The notes under the pieces were generated by a model that was given only the letters and a program-made list of their open reading frames with translations, was not told the origin of the DNA and did not search any database. From an uncultured Planctomycetaceae bacterium (GTDB lineage: Bacteria; Planctomycetota; Planctomycetia; Pirellulales; Pirellulaceae), in the NCBI GenBank assembly GCA_937967755.1, contig CALBTA010000051.1, positions 1-5,805 of the forward strand: 5,805 nt of DNA, read 5' to 3'. Both the position numbers and the translations under genes were made by a program. Every line of letters begins with the position of its first letter. Positions within the stretch are counted from its first letter, which is position 1. Shown piece after piece: positions 1-5,805 of the stretch.

Positions 1-123
1 ACGAACCTCCGCGAGTATCTTCGCAAAGAGGTCGGCATCGTCGGCCCCGTCAGCAAACTGCCTGATCTCGAAACGCCGCACATCACGGCGCAGCGGGTGG
101 TTGTTCTGGAGCGGCACGAGTAG
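1..123 (+). CDS. C-terminal end of an unrecognised protein (5' end outside window)
   Basis: The first frame is open from base 1 to a TAG at 121-123, giving 40 residues. Third codon positions are strongly G/C, as in argG, which supports real coding. The tail contains EVGIVGPVSKLPDL and ends in VVVLERHE; it is basic-acidic mixed, with no membrane segment. I do not recognise the family and too little is present to assign a function. The gene runs in the same direction as argG, but 145 bases separate them, so a shared transcript is possible but not shown. Confidence 0.7.
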   Translation, partial: TNLREYLRKEVGIVGPVSKLPDLETPHITAQRVVVLERHE

Positions 124-218
124 CCTTCCACGTCCCTTGCGAACACGCATCATCGCAGGGAGAATAGGCTGTTTCTGCCGAACCGATTAACAACATCTAT
201 TGTCGGTATGCTGGCGGA

Positions 219-233
219 GCAACCAACGGTTGC
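219..233 (+). promoter_or_regulatory. Small hairpin in the argG leader
   Basis: GCAACC (219-224) pairs perfectly with GGTTGC (228-233) across a three-base loop, and a pyrimidine-rich stretch (TTGTTTCTCTTT) follows shortly after. It lies 35 bases before the argG start. It could be a weak terminator for the upstream gene, a leader structure for argG, or chance. The stem is only six pairs and the T-run is interrupted, so the call is tentative. I saw no convincing -35/-10 pair or arginine-repressor box in 124-268. Confidence 0.25.
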
Positions 234-268
234 GGCTTGTTTCTCTTTAACGTCTGCGAGTAGTTTCG

Positions 269-1483
269 ATGCCTAGTTGCGTGCTTGCTTATTCCGGCGG
301 GTTGGATACGTCGGTGATCTTGGGTTGGTTGATGGACGAAGGCTACGACGTGCACGCGGTGTATGTCGATCTGGGGCAACCGTGCGAGGATCGCGAGGCG
401 ACGATGCAGAAGGCCCGCGACATTGGGGCGAAGTCGGCCAAACTGATTGACGCCCAAGAGGAAATGTGCCGCGATTTCGCCTTCCCCGTGATGCAGTGGC
501 AAGCCAAGTACGAAGGGGTTTATCTGCTGGGCACGTCGATTGCCCGGCCGATCATCTCGAAGGTTTGCCTGCAAGTTGCCCGCGAAGTGGGGGCCGACGC
601 CTACGCCCACGGGGCGACCGGGAAGGGGAATGACCAATGCCGCTTCCAATTGGCGGCCGAGGCCCTCGACCCGTCGATTGAAATCATCGCTCCCTGGCGG
701 ATGGAAAACTTCCGCAATGCGTTTCCCGGCCGCAGCGAGATGATCGCCTACTGCGATGCGAAGAACATCCCAGTCAAGGCGTCGGTCAGCAAGCCCTATT
801 CCAGCGACGAGAACTGCCTGCACATCAGCTACGAAGCAGGCGAGTTGGAAGACTTGAACGTCAACGGGGTCGAGAAGGTTGACTTCGGCATGACGGTGAG
901 TCCTCAAGCTGCGCCGGATGAAGTCGAGGAAGTGACGATCGACTTTGAATCGGGCATTCCCAAACAGGTCAACGGCGAAGCCCTCGCCCCGCACGAATTG
1001 GTGCGCAAGCTGAACGAGATTGGCGGCCGCAACGGCGTCGGGCGGATCGATATGGTCGAGAACCGATTCGTGGGCATGAAAAGCCGCGGCGTTTACGAAG
1101 CCCCTGGCATGACGATTCTGTACGACGCCCATCGGGTGTTGGAACAGTTGACGATGGACCGCGACCTGATGCACCTGCGCGACACGCTTTCGCCCGTCGT
1201 GGCCGAGATGGTTTACTACGGCTTTTGGTACGCCCCGAAGTTGGATGCCTTGCTGGCGTTCATCAACGACGCCCAAAAGCACGTGACCGGGCAGGTGAAG
1301 CTGCAGCTTTACAAAGGCAACATCATCGTCGAAGGGCGGACCTCGCCCAACAGCCTGTACGACGAAGGCATCGCCACGATGGAAGGGGGCGGCAGCTACA
1401 ACCAAACCGACGCCGAAGGGTTCCTGCGCATCCAAGGGTTGCCTTCGCGCGTGCAGGGAAGGATTACGCCGCGGGAGTATTGA
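269..1483 (+). CDS. argG: Argininosuccinate synthase
   Basis: Argininosuccinate synthase (EC 6.3.4.5) joins citrulline and aspartate using ATP, giving argininosuccinate, AMP and pyrophosphate, the penultimate step of arginine synthesis in the cytosol. The 404-residue product has the usual family length. The N-terminal PP-loop AYSGGLDTS (residues 7-15) binds ATP. YEGVYLLGTSIARPIISK (81-98) and HGATGKGNDQCRF (114-126) match the substrate-binding signatures, with the catalytic-region Asp at 122. APWRM (141-145), DENCLHISYEAG (180-191) and VENRFVGMKSRGVYE (263-277) are also typical. The reading is intact from start to stop. The ATG at 269 is chosen because the PP-loop begins seven residues later, as is normal; no clear Shine-Dalgarno sequence precedes it. 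The TGA stop overlaps a possible downstream ATG (TGATG), suggesting the next gene shares its transcript. Confidence 0.97.
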   Translation: MPSCVLAYSGGLDTSVILGWLMDEGYDVHAVYVDLGQPCEDREATMQKARDIGAKSAKLIDAQEEMCRDFAFPVMQWQAKYEGVYLLGTSIARPIISKVCLQVAREVGADAYAHGATGKGNDQCRFQLAAEALDPSIEIIAPWRMENFRNAFPGRSEMIAYCDAKNIPVKASVSKPYSSDENCLHISYEAGELEDLNVNGVEKVDFGMTVSPQAAPDEVEEVTIDFESGIPKQVNGEALAPHELVRKLNEIGGRNGVGRIDMVENRFVGMKSRGVYEAPGMTILYDAHRVLEQLTMDRDLMHLRDTLSPVVAEMVYYGFWYAPKLDALLAFINDAQKHVTGQVKLQLYKGNIIVEGRTSPNSLYDEGIATMEGGGSYNQTDAEGFLRIQGLPSRVQGRITPREY

Positions 1484-1515
1484 TGTCGCGTGCTCACGAC
1501 CGAAGGGGGAATACG

Positions 1516-2283
1516 ATGTTCCGTTTCACGCTTCTAATGGCGATTGGTTCCGTCTGCCTGGCCGGATGTCCCACAGCCGATCCCGGAAATGCACCCGTTA
1601 CACCTCCGCCGATGCCGTCACCGCTGGGGCGTCCGCTGGCGGAAGATGCTGAAACGATTGAGGTGACTGCTGTCGAGTTCGCCGAAGACTTCGAGCAAGG
1701 CAGCGATTGGGCGGTCTCAAAATATGAATCTTCCTGGATTGAGTTGACCGGCGTGGTCGTTGGATTCGGCATTCATGAAGGTCAGAGCTACGTGCTACTG
1801 CTGAACAGCGATGCTGAAGACGCCCATTTTGAATTGGATGTCATCCCGTGCTATTTCGAGGGGGATGCACCTTGGAGTGTTACTTCACCGAAGAGCAACA
1901 TCACCGTCCGGGGTCGCTTGGCCAAGGGCCGCGGGTATTTCAGATCGTATGTGATTGAGGAGTCGGAGATCACTGCCAACGATGGTCAGCCGATGGAAGC
2001 AAAATCGGCTGAAGAACTTCTGAATGAATTCAAAAGCCGAAGCCTCGTAACCAACAGCAAGCAAGGAGAACTGCCGGTATTGGTTCGCGGAACGGTCGCG
2101 GCGATTGACAACTATGTTGACCTGGCCGCTGGCGGTGATGAAACCATCCGCATCGAATTTCACGGCGCGGAGGGCGCGGGAGCGAATGAAATCCAAGTCG
2201 GTGACGAGATCGAAGTAATCGGACGACCGCTGGGGTTAGGGAATTTGACGATTCGTGATGCCTATCGAATGGGTGATGAGTAG
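1516..2283 (+). CDS. Predicted lipoprotein with two OB-fold (tRNA_anti-like) domains
   Basis: A 255-residue product. Residues 1-18 form a lipoprotein signal: a basic start (MFRF), a hydrophobic core and the lipobox LAGC, with Cys18 the lipidated residue. A Pro-rich linker follows (about 24-40). Residues about 53-155 resemble the tRNA_anti-like OB-fold family: SKYESSWIELTGVV (68-81), VIPCYF (109-114) and ITVRGRL (129-135) are its usual strand patterns. A second, more divergent copy spans about 163-253, with LVRGTVAAIDNY (189-200) and VGDEIEVIGRPLG (228-240). The protein probably sits in an envelope membrane facing the periplasm; its ligand is unknown, and despite the family name nothing indicates tRNA binding. 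ATG 1516 is preferred because GGGGGA lies just upstream and the signal peptide then has normal length. An in-frame ATG at 1483 overlaps the argG stop and would add 11 residues. There is no obvious functional link to arginine synthesis. Confidence 0.8.
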   Translation: MFRFTLLMAIGSVCLAGCPTADPGNAPVTPPPMPSPLGRPLAEDAETIEVTAVEFAEDFEQGSDWAVSKYESSWIELTGVVVGFGIHEGQSYVLLLNSDAEDAHFELDVIPCYFEGDAPWSVTSPKSNITVRGRLAKGRGYFRSYVIEESEITANDGQPMEAKSAEELLNEFKSRSLVTNSKQGELPVLVRGTVAAIDNYVDLAAGGDETIRIEFHGAEGAGANEIQVGDEIEVIGRPLGLGNLTIRDAYRMGDE

Positions 2284-2343
2284 CGCGGCTTCGATGAAAC
2301 ATCACGTATAACTCGATTGTCAAGCAAGTCAGCGAGTACACAC

Positions 2344-2529
2344 ATGCCAGCCCAATCCAAACTAACGCCCGACCCAGTCATTGAAGCGTATAAACAACAC
2401 GTAGATCGCTCATTGCTGCGGGCGAATCTTCGGTTGACCGTCGAGCAGCGGATCCAGAAGTTGATGGACTTCAATCGCTTCACAGAAGAAATGCGGCGCG
2501 CGGGTAAGGAGGCGAAGAAGAAGAGATGA
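2344..2529 (+). CDS. Small charged partner of the downstream nucleotidyltransferase (possible antitoxin)
   Basis: A 61-residue, strongly charged, probably all-helical protein. It contains DPVIEAYKQHVDRSLLR (10-26) and RLTVEQRIQKLMDFNRF (30-46), then a very basic tail (RRAGKEAKKKR). I recall similar short proteins directly upstream of the same type of nucleotidyltransferase in several bacterial phyla; that is memory, not a search. The stop TGA overlaps the ATG of the next gene (ATGA), so the two are almost certainly translationally coupled. ATG 2344 is chosen; a TTG at 2317 would add nine unconvincing residues. No DNA-binding domain can be asserted, although the basic tail could contact nucleic acid or its acidic partner. 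An antitoxin or accessory-subunit role is inferred only from layout. Confidence 0.72.
   Translation: MPAQSKLTPDPVIEAYKQHVDRSLLRANLRLTVEQRIQKLMDFNRFTEEMRRAGKEAKKKR
2505..2512 (+). promoter_or_regulatory. Strong Shine-Dalgarno inside the small partner gene
   Basis: TAAGGAGG lies inside the coding end of the small gene, with 13 bases between it and the ATG at 2526. It is the best anti-SD match before any gene in this window, where most starts have none. The spacing is longer than optimal. Combined with the ATGA overlap it supports 2526 as the start and suggests re-initiation by ribosomes finishing the upstream gene. Confidence 0.5.
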
Positions 2530-3017
2530 CCGATTTCGGGGCGCTGCTTAAAGCACTATCTTCGGCCGATGTGCAATTCATTGTTGTCGGCGGTCTCGCC
2601 GGAACGGTACATGGTGCTGCCCGACAAACATTTGATATCGACGTCGTTTACGAGCGATCCGATCAGAACCTGACGCGGCTGGTTGCCGCGCTGGCTCCGC
2701 ATCAACCTTACCTGCGCGATGCTCCGCCCGGTCTTCCCTTCAAGCTGGATCAGGCGACGCTCAAGGCAGGATTCAATTTCACATTGACAACCGAATTGGG
2801 CGAAATCGATCTTCTCGGATTCATTACAGGCGGCGGTGAATACGACGAGCTAGTTGAGCATTCGATTTCAGTTCAGGCGTTCGGAGTGGAGATCGTCTGC
2901 CTTGATTTGGAAACGCTCATTCGCGTGAAGCGTGCCGCCGGCCGCCCTAAGGACTTCGAAGCGATAGCGGAGTTGGAATCCTTATTGGAAGGAACTGAGG
3001 AAGACGAATCGAATTAG
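2526..3017 (+). CDS. Nucleotidyltransferase-fold protein (AbiEii/MNT-like superfamily)
   Basis: A 163-residue protein with the hallmark of DNA polymerase beta-type nucleotidyltransferases: FIVVGGLAGTVHG (18-30) followed by DID (Asp37, Asp39), with a likely third acidic residue at Asp95 in GEIDLLGFI. The C-terminal LETLIRVKRAAGRPKD (128-143) is the Lys/Arg-rich helix typical of the AbiEii-like and related 'RxKD' nucleotidyltransferase groups. All catalytic acids are present, so it may be active, transferring a nucleotide to a protein or RNA. It overlaps the small upstream gene by four bases, giving a toxin-antitoxin-like pair. Known relatives include AbiEii toxins and MNT antitoxins, so either polarity is possible. 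There is no HEPN partner next to it. A hand count of the first 30 codons gives 15 ending in G/C, against 22 in argG, which hints at different ancestry. The fold is confident; the role is not. Confidence 0.8.
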   Translation: MTDFGALLKALSSADVQFIVVGGLAGTVHGAARQTFDIDVVYERSDQNLTRLVAALAPHQPYLRDAPPGLPFKLDQATLKAGFNFTLTTELGEIDLLGFITGGGEYDELVEHSISVQAFGVEIVCLDLETLIRVKRAAGRPKDFEAIAELESLLEGTEEDESN

Positions 3018-3032
3018 CAACCGTGTACTTGC

Positions 3033-3052
3033 AACAAGTCTGGAGACTTGTT
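3033..3052. repeat. Perfect palindrome between convergent stop codons
   Basis: AACAAGTC (3033-3040) and GACTTGTT (3045-3052) are exact reverse complements around a TGGA centre, giving an eight-pair hairpin. It lies in the 40-base gap between the + strand nucleotidyltransferase stop (3017) and the - strand methyltransferase-remnant stop (3058). It could therefore end transcription from both sides, although no T-tract follows on either strand. It also resembles dispersed short palindromes I associate with planctomycete genomes; only one copy is in this window. Confidence 0.55.
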
Positions 3053-3057
3053 CCACC

Positions 3058-3336
3058 TCACCTTCGCCGTTTTCCCTTTACCGCCCGGGTGGCGATCATC
3101 GTCGGTGCCCATTCGGCCAGCGGGCTGGTGGGGTGGATGTCTTTGTAGAAGCCGGTGATGCTGAAGCCGGCGGCGATTTGCCCGCCGATTTGGTCTTCCA
3201 ACGTATGGCTCCACTCAAGCGGTTCCTCTTGGGCGATCAAGTCATGCCGGCGCGCATCGTTTAAATCTTCCAAGTCGCCGTACGGCAGGCTATTGGTGAT
3301 CCGCACATTCAAGTATCCAGTCTCTGAATGCGTTCT
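3058..3336 (-). pseudogene. C-terminal remnant of a class I SAM-dependent methyltransferase
   Basis: On the - strand an open stretch of about 90 codons encodes the end of a methyltransferase: NVRITNSLPYGDLEDL, then EPLEWSHTLEDQIGGQIAAG, FYKDIHPTSPL and the terminal APTMIATRAVK. These match the C-terminal third of a class I methyltransferase family normally about 250 residues long, which I recognise from Bacillus-like members. The SAM-binding N-terminal part is missing: the frame closes at a stop at 3337-3339, and neither neighbouring frame restores it. The homology seems to start near the TTG at 3312 (GYLNVRITN). The C-terminus is undamaged, so this is a 5' truncation rather than gradual decay. 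It is unlikely to make a functional enzyme. A short inverted repeat (GAATGC 3326-3331, GCATTC 3341-3346) lies at the break. Confidence 0.7.
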
Positions 3337-3544
3337 TCATGCATTCGTTGAGCGGAACACCTAAAGCCGCAGCCAACCCGTCAATGCTTGCGGCTACAGA
3401 GTTGCTGCGGCGGTATCGTCGTAAATCCGCGGTCAGACTGTCCGAAATGACTTCACCCATCTACAATGAAGGAATGTGTAACCGAATGCATAATCGCGGC
3501 ATCCAACCGAAAAAGCGGACGAACTGCATTAACCGAGAATTCCC
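3337..3544. other. Intergenic stretch upstream of the glycosyltransferase gene
   Basis: I see no supportable gene here. With the remnant before it, the stretch from 3018 to 3544 has no intact gene. It holds an inverted repeat (see the entry at 3365-3395) and a TACAAT at 3462-3467 that could be a -10 element for the glycosyltransferase, 77 bases before its start, but no good -35 sequence sits at the right distance. No clear ribosome binding site precedes the ATG at 3545. Confidence 0.4.
3365..3395. repeat. Inverted repeat, possible dispersed element
   Basis: AGCCGCA (3365-3371) is the exact reverse complement of TGCGGCT (3389-3395), separated by 17 bases that include CCAACCCGTCAATG. Both arms are GC-rich and could form a seven-pair hairpin. 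The sequence has the feel of a REP-like intergenic element common in planctomycetes, but this rests on memory; no second copy is visible in the window. Confidence 0.4.
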
Positions 3545-4291
3545 ATGGCTAAACGTTATCTAACAGCCTTGCCGGTCTATAACGAAGCCAGCACGGTGAA
3601 CGAAGTGCTGGATCAGGTATTGCAATACAGCAGCGATGTGCTGGTGGTCGACGACGGTTCGACCGATGGGACGAGTGAACTGCTCGACCGGCGCGACGAC
3701 ATCCAGCTCGTGCGGCATGAACCGAACCGCGGTTACGGGGCGGCCTTGCGAACGGCCTTCGCCTACGCAGCAGAGCATGAATACCTCACGTTGGTGACGA
3801 TCGACTGCGACGGGCAGCACGAGCCGCAGCGGATCGGCGGCTTTGTCGACGCCTGCGAGAACGCCGACGCCGATATTGTTTCGGGCAGCCGTTACTTGAA
3901 ACTTTTTCCAGGTGATAGCTCACCCCCGGTCGATCGCCGCCGGGTGAACGAGAAAATCACGGCCGAGGTCAACAATCGGCTGGGCCTGACGCTGACCGAC
4001 GCGTTCTGCGGCTTCAAGGCTTACCGGGTCGATGTCCTTTCCGAATTGCACCTAACCGAAGACGGCTATGCGATGCCGCTTGAGCTGTGGGTGCAGGCGG
4101 CCTGCCAGGAGTTGCGGATCATCGAACTGCCCGTGCCGCTGATTTACCTGGACGAAAAGCGGTCGTTCGGCGGAGCGCTGGACGACGCGGTGAAGCGGCT
4201 GGAATATTACCGCGAAGTTTTAGTTCGCAGCGAGGCGTTGGCCCGCCGCCATGCCGCGCCTGGCAGCCGTTGCGCCACCGCCGTCGGTTAA
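3545..4291 (+). CDS. Family 2 glycosyltransferase, DPM1-like, without membrane segments
   Basis: A 248-residue GT2 (GT-A fold) enzyme that should transfer a sugar from a nucleotide-sugar donor. Visible motifs: LPVYNE (9-14) at the start of the fold, VVDDGSTDGT (34-43) for nucleotide binding, NRGYGAALR (61-69), the metal-binding DxD in IDCDGQH (Asp87, Asp89), VSGSRY (112-117), and DAFCGFKAYR (152-161) of the acceptor side. The arrangement is closest to dolichyl/polyprenyl-phosphate mannose synthase-like enzymes. It lacks their C-terminal membrane helices, so it is probably cytosolic or peripheral. The last 20 residues look like a variable tail. Donor and acceptor cannot be told. The ATG at 3545 is right because the catalytic fold begins at once. 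The next gene starts four bases after the stop, implying an operon; it is not the GT4-type BshA of bacillithiol synthesis. Confidence 0.9.
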   Translation: MAKRYLTALPVYNEASTVNEVLDQVLQYSSDVLVVDDGSTDGTSELLDRRDDIQLVRHEPNRGYGAALRTAFAYAAEHEYLTLVTIDCDGQHEPQRIGGFVDACENADADIVSGSRYLKLFPGDSSPPVDRRRVNEKITAEVNNRLGLTLTDAFCGFKAYRVDVLSELHLTEDGYAMPLELWVQAACQELRIIELPVPLIYLDEKRSFGGALDDAVKRLEYYREVLVRSEALARRHAAPGSRCATAVG

Positions 4292-4295
4292 TCGC

Positions 4296-5805
4296 ATGGC
4301 AAGCCGCAGTGATTCGCAGCCGCTTCGATACCGCCGGCTGCGCCCGCCCGAGGGCGACGGGGAAGTTCTGTTCGATCCGCTTCGGGGTGAAACAGAACAA
4401 GCGATCGCAGACAACGTTTGCGGCGCAGCGCAACGAACGGGATCCTTGGGCGACCGCCCTTGGCAAGATTGGGTTGAAGCAGCGCGCGCCGATTTGTTGA
4501 ACGCGGCGCTGACGTACACACGGCGATACGCCGGTGAGAGCCTTGCGCATTCCCCACCAGATTCCTCGCAACGCATTTACCTGGTCGGCCACCAGCCGGA
4601 ACTGGTTCATCCCGGCGTTTGGCTGAAAAACTTTGTGTTGGATGCGCTGGCGAAGCGCGACGGCGCGACGGCGGTTCATGTTCTGATTGACAATGACACC
4701 GCAGGCGAAGCGGCGATCGAAGTGCCCGGCGGAACCGTTCAATCGCCAAGCTTGCAGTCCATCGGGTTGGACCTTCCGCAGGGCGACAAACAGGGTTTGC
4801 CGTGGGAAGAGCAATTGCTGCAAGACGAAGAATACTTCGGAGCATCAGGCGGGCGCATCGCATCCTCGCTGGCCGAACTGATTGAACAGCCGATCGCTCA
4901 GTCGCTGAATTGGAACATAGCAGACAGTGTGGAATCGCCGGTTCGGTTGGGTGAACAGTTGGCCCGCATGCGGCACGAGTTGGAGTTGCAATGGGGCCTG
5001 CGGATCTTAGAGGTTCCGCTTTCTCGCCTGTGCCAGACCGAATCGTTTCGTGCGTTTTGCGCCGAAGCGTTGGCGCAGTTGGGCCACCTCCACGATGTTT
5101 ACAACGCGACGCTGGGTGAGTACCGGCGGGTTCACCGCCTGCGGACGCGCAGCCACCCTGTGCCCGATTTGCAGCGACAGGGCAGCCTATTGGAAACACC
5201 GTTTTGGGTTTGGACGAAGGAGAACCCGGTTCGCCGCCGTTTGTGGGCGCGGACCGACGGCGACGCGATGGAGTTGACCGATGCCGAGGGTCTTTCTCGC
5301 CGGTTGGCAAACCCGCAAAGTAGCTTTGCGGGTTGTTGCCAGCAACTCGCTGAACTGGAACAGGAAGGCATCAAGATTCGCCCGCGCGCACTGATGACCA
5401 CAATGTACTTGCGGGTGTTCCTATGCGACTACTTCATTCACGGCATCGGCGGCGCGAAGTACGATCAGATCACCGACGTGTTGATTCGGTCGATGTTTGG
5501 GTTTGCCGCGCCGCGCTACATGACGGTCAGCGGAACGCGGCGGCTTCCGATTCCGCGCTGCGACCCGTCAGCGGACATCGCCGAGATCCAGCGCCGCCTG
5601 CGGGATATCGCATTCCACCCTGAGCGATATCTGCCGGCGGACATTCCACCTTCGACCAAAGCCAAGGTCAACGCGCTGGTGACTGAGAAACAACAAGCAA
5701 TCAGCGGCGCGAGCGAAATCACGCCGAAGGAGCGCCACGAAATCGTGCAGCGCGTGAACGAAGCGTTACAAACCTACGTGTCCAGTACAAAGCAAAGCCT
5801 TCAGC
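4296..5805 (+). CDS. Putative BshC-like protein (3' end outside window)
   Basis: A frame open from ATG 4296 to the window edge gives at least 503 residues. The pattern resembles BshC, the putative cysteine-adding enzyme of bacillithiol synthesis (about 540 residues), but only remotely. YLVGHQPELVHPGVWLKNF (95-113) sits where BshC has its GQQ-type ligand loop. VHVLIDNDTAGEAAI (127-141) parallels the BshC segment with the acidic 'EDHD' region. IRPRALMTTMYLR (361-373) and DYFIHGIGGAKYDQITD (378-394) parallel the BshC 'LRP..QD..LPT.AYVGGPAE' segment. Charged, helix-rich sequence near 222-280 and 428-500 could be coiled coil. I recall the GHQPE...GGAKYD combination as a conserved planctomycete protein. 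Assignment to BshC activity is inference; a related ligase-like role is equally possible. An ATG at 4251 in the same frame would add 15 residues and overlap the glycosyltransferase; 4296 is preferred, although neither start has a Shine-Dalgarno sequence. A palindrome is embedded at codons 338-346. Confidence 0.72.
   Translation, partial: MASRSDSQPLRYRRLRPPEGDGEVLFDPLRGETEQAIADNVCGAAQRTGSLGDRPWQDWVEAARADLLNAALTYTRRYAGESLAHSPPDSSQRIYLVGHQPELVHPGVWLKNFVLDALAKRDGATAVHVLIDNDTAGEAAIEVPGGTVQSPSLQSIGLDLPQGDKQGLPWEEQLLQDEEYFGASGGRIASSLAELIEQPIAQSLNWNIADSVESPVRLGEQLARMRHELELQWGLRILEVPLSRLCQTESFRAFCAEALAQLGHLHDVYNATLGEYRRVHRLRTRSHPVPDLQRQGSLLETPFWVWTKENPVRRRLWARTDGDAMELTDAEGLSRRLANPQSSFAGCCQQLAELEQEGIKIRPRALMTTMYLRVFLCDYFIHGIGGAKYDQITDVLIRSMFGFAAPRYMTVSGTRRLPIPRCDPSADIAEIQRRLRDIAFHPERYLPADIPPSTKAKVNALVTEKQQAISGASEITPKERHEIVQRVNEALQTYVSSTKQSLQ
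5306..5340. repeat. Palindrome embedded in the BshC-like reading frame
   Basis: AACCCGCAAAG (5310-5320) and CTTTGCGGGTT (5324-5334) are exact reverse complements around a three-base TAG loop. Outer arms GGCA (5306-5309) and TGCC (5337-5340) can also pair after a two-base bulge. The whole forms a strong hairpin of about 15 pairs. The reading frame passes through without a stop, encoding residues NPQSSFAGC. The TAG in the loop is out of frame. It could be an inserted palindromic element tolerated in a surface loop, or an mRNA structure. Confidence 0.75.

Noticed and set aside
197..1435. A 412-codon open frame on the - strand
   Set aside because: It lies opposite argG, which has unmistakable family motifs. 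The frame stays open because of codon bias in argG, and its product resembles no known family.
1225..1515. Upstream extension of the lipoprotein frame into argG
   Set aside because: It would overlap argG by over 250 bases with low-complexity Arg-rich sequence and would bury the signal peptide internally.
3155..3364. A + strand open frame opposite the methyltransferase remnant
   Set aside because: The opposite strand shows recognisable methyltransferase sequence, so this is its shadow.
3290..3460. A 56-codon - strand open frame reading through the 3365-3395 repeat
   Set aside because: It overlaps the methyltransferase remnant in another frame, part of it is the repeat itself (encoding SVAASIDGLAAAL), and it matches no family I know.
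3339..3563. A + strand open frame ending inside the glycosyltransferase start
   Set aside because: It runs across the inverted repeat and overlaps the well-supported GT2 start; it shows no domain or ribosome binding site.
4288..5310. Long - strand open frames opposite the BshC-like gene (also 4119-4823)
   Set aside because: Their products are Arg/Pro/Ala-rich shadows without domain features, while the + strand frame has conserved-looking motifs and runs on beyond the window.
1..5805. CRISPR arrays, tRNA or rRNA genes, complete insertion sequences
   Set aside because: No regularly spaced direct repeats, cloverleaf-like segments, rRNA motifs or transposase-like proteins were seen on either strand.

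Overview
The window looks like a chromosomal segment from a moderately GC-rich bacterium, most likely a planctomycete. Three things suggest this. The argininosuccinate synthase resembles planctomycetal versions. Most start codons lack a clear Shine-Dalgarno sequence. The last gene resembles a conserved family I associate with planctomycetes. The assignment is inference from pattern recognition, not from a search.

Layout, left to right. Positions 1-123 hold the last 40 codons of an unrecognised + strand gene. After a 145-base leader containing a small hairpin comes argG (269-1483), the penultimate step of arginine synthesis. Its stop codon overlaps a possible start of the next frame (TGATG). 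That frame most likely starts at 1516 and encodes a lipoprotein with two predicted OB-fold (tRNA_anti-like) domains (to 2283). Next is a compact two-gene unit: a 61-residue charged protein (2344-2529) whose stop overlaps the start of a 163-residue nucleotidyltransferase-fold protein (2526-3017). It has the architecture of a toxin-antitoxin or MNT-type module but is not a characterised one as far as I know.

Positions 3018-3544 hold no intact gene. They contain a perfect palindrome between two convergent stop codons, the C-terminal remnant of a class I SAM-dependent methyltransferase on the - strand, a second inverted repeat, and the upstream region of the next gene. Together with the nucleotidyltransferase pair this reads as a small accessory or decaying patch between more conserved genes.

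The right third is a + strand pair: a soluble family 2 glycosyltransferase (3545-4291) and, four bases later, a long gene that leaves the window (4296 to the end). The latter encodes at least 503 residues and looks like a remote relative of BshC, the putative cysteine-adding enzyme of bacillithiol synthesis. It carries a near-perfect palindrome embedded in the reading frame. The main candidates for novelty are this BshC-like gene with its in-frame palindrome, the nucleotidyltransferase pair, and the different dispersed-repeat-like palindromes.
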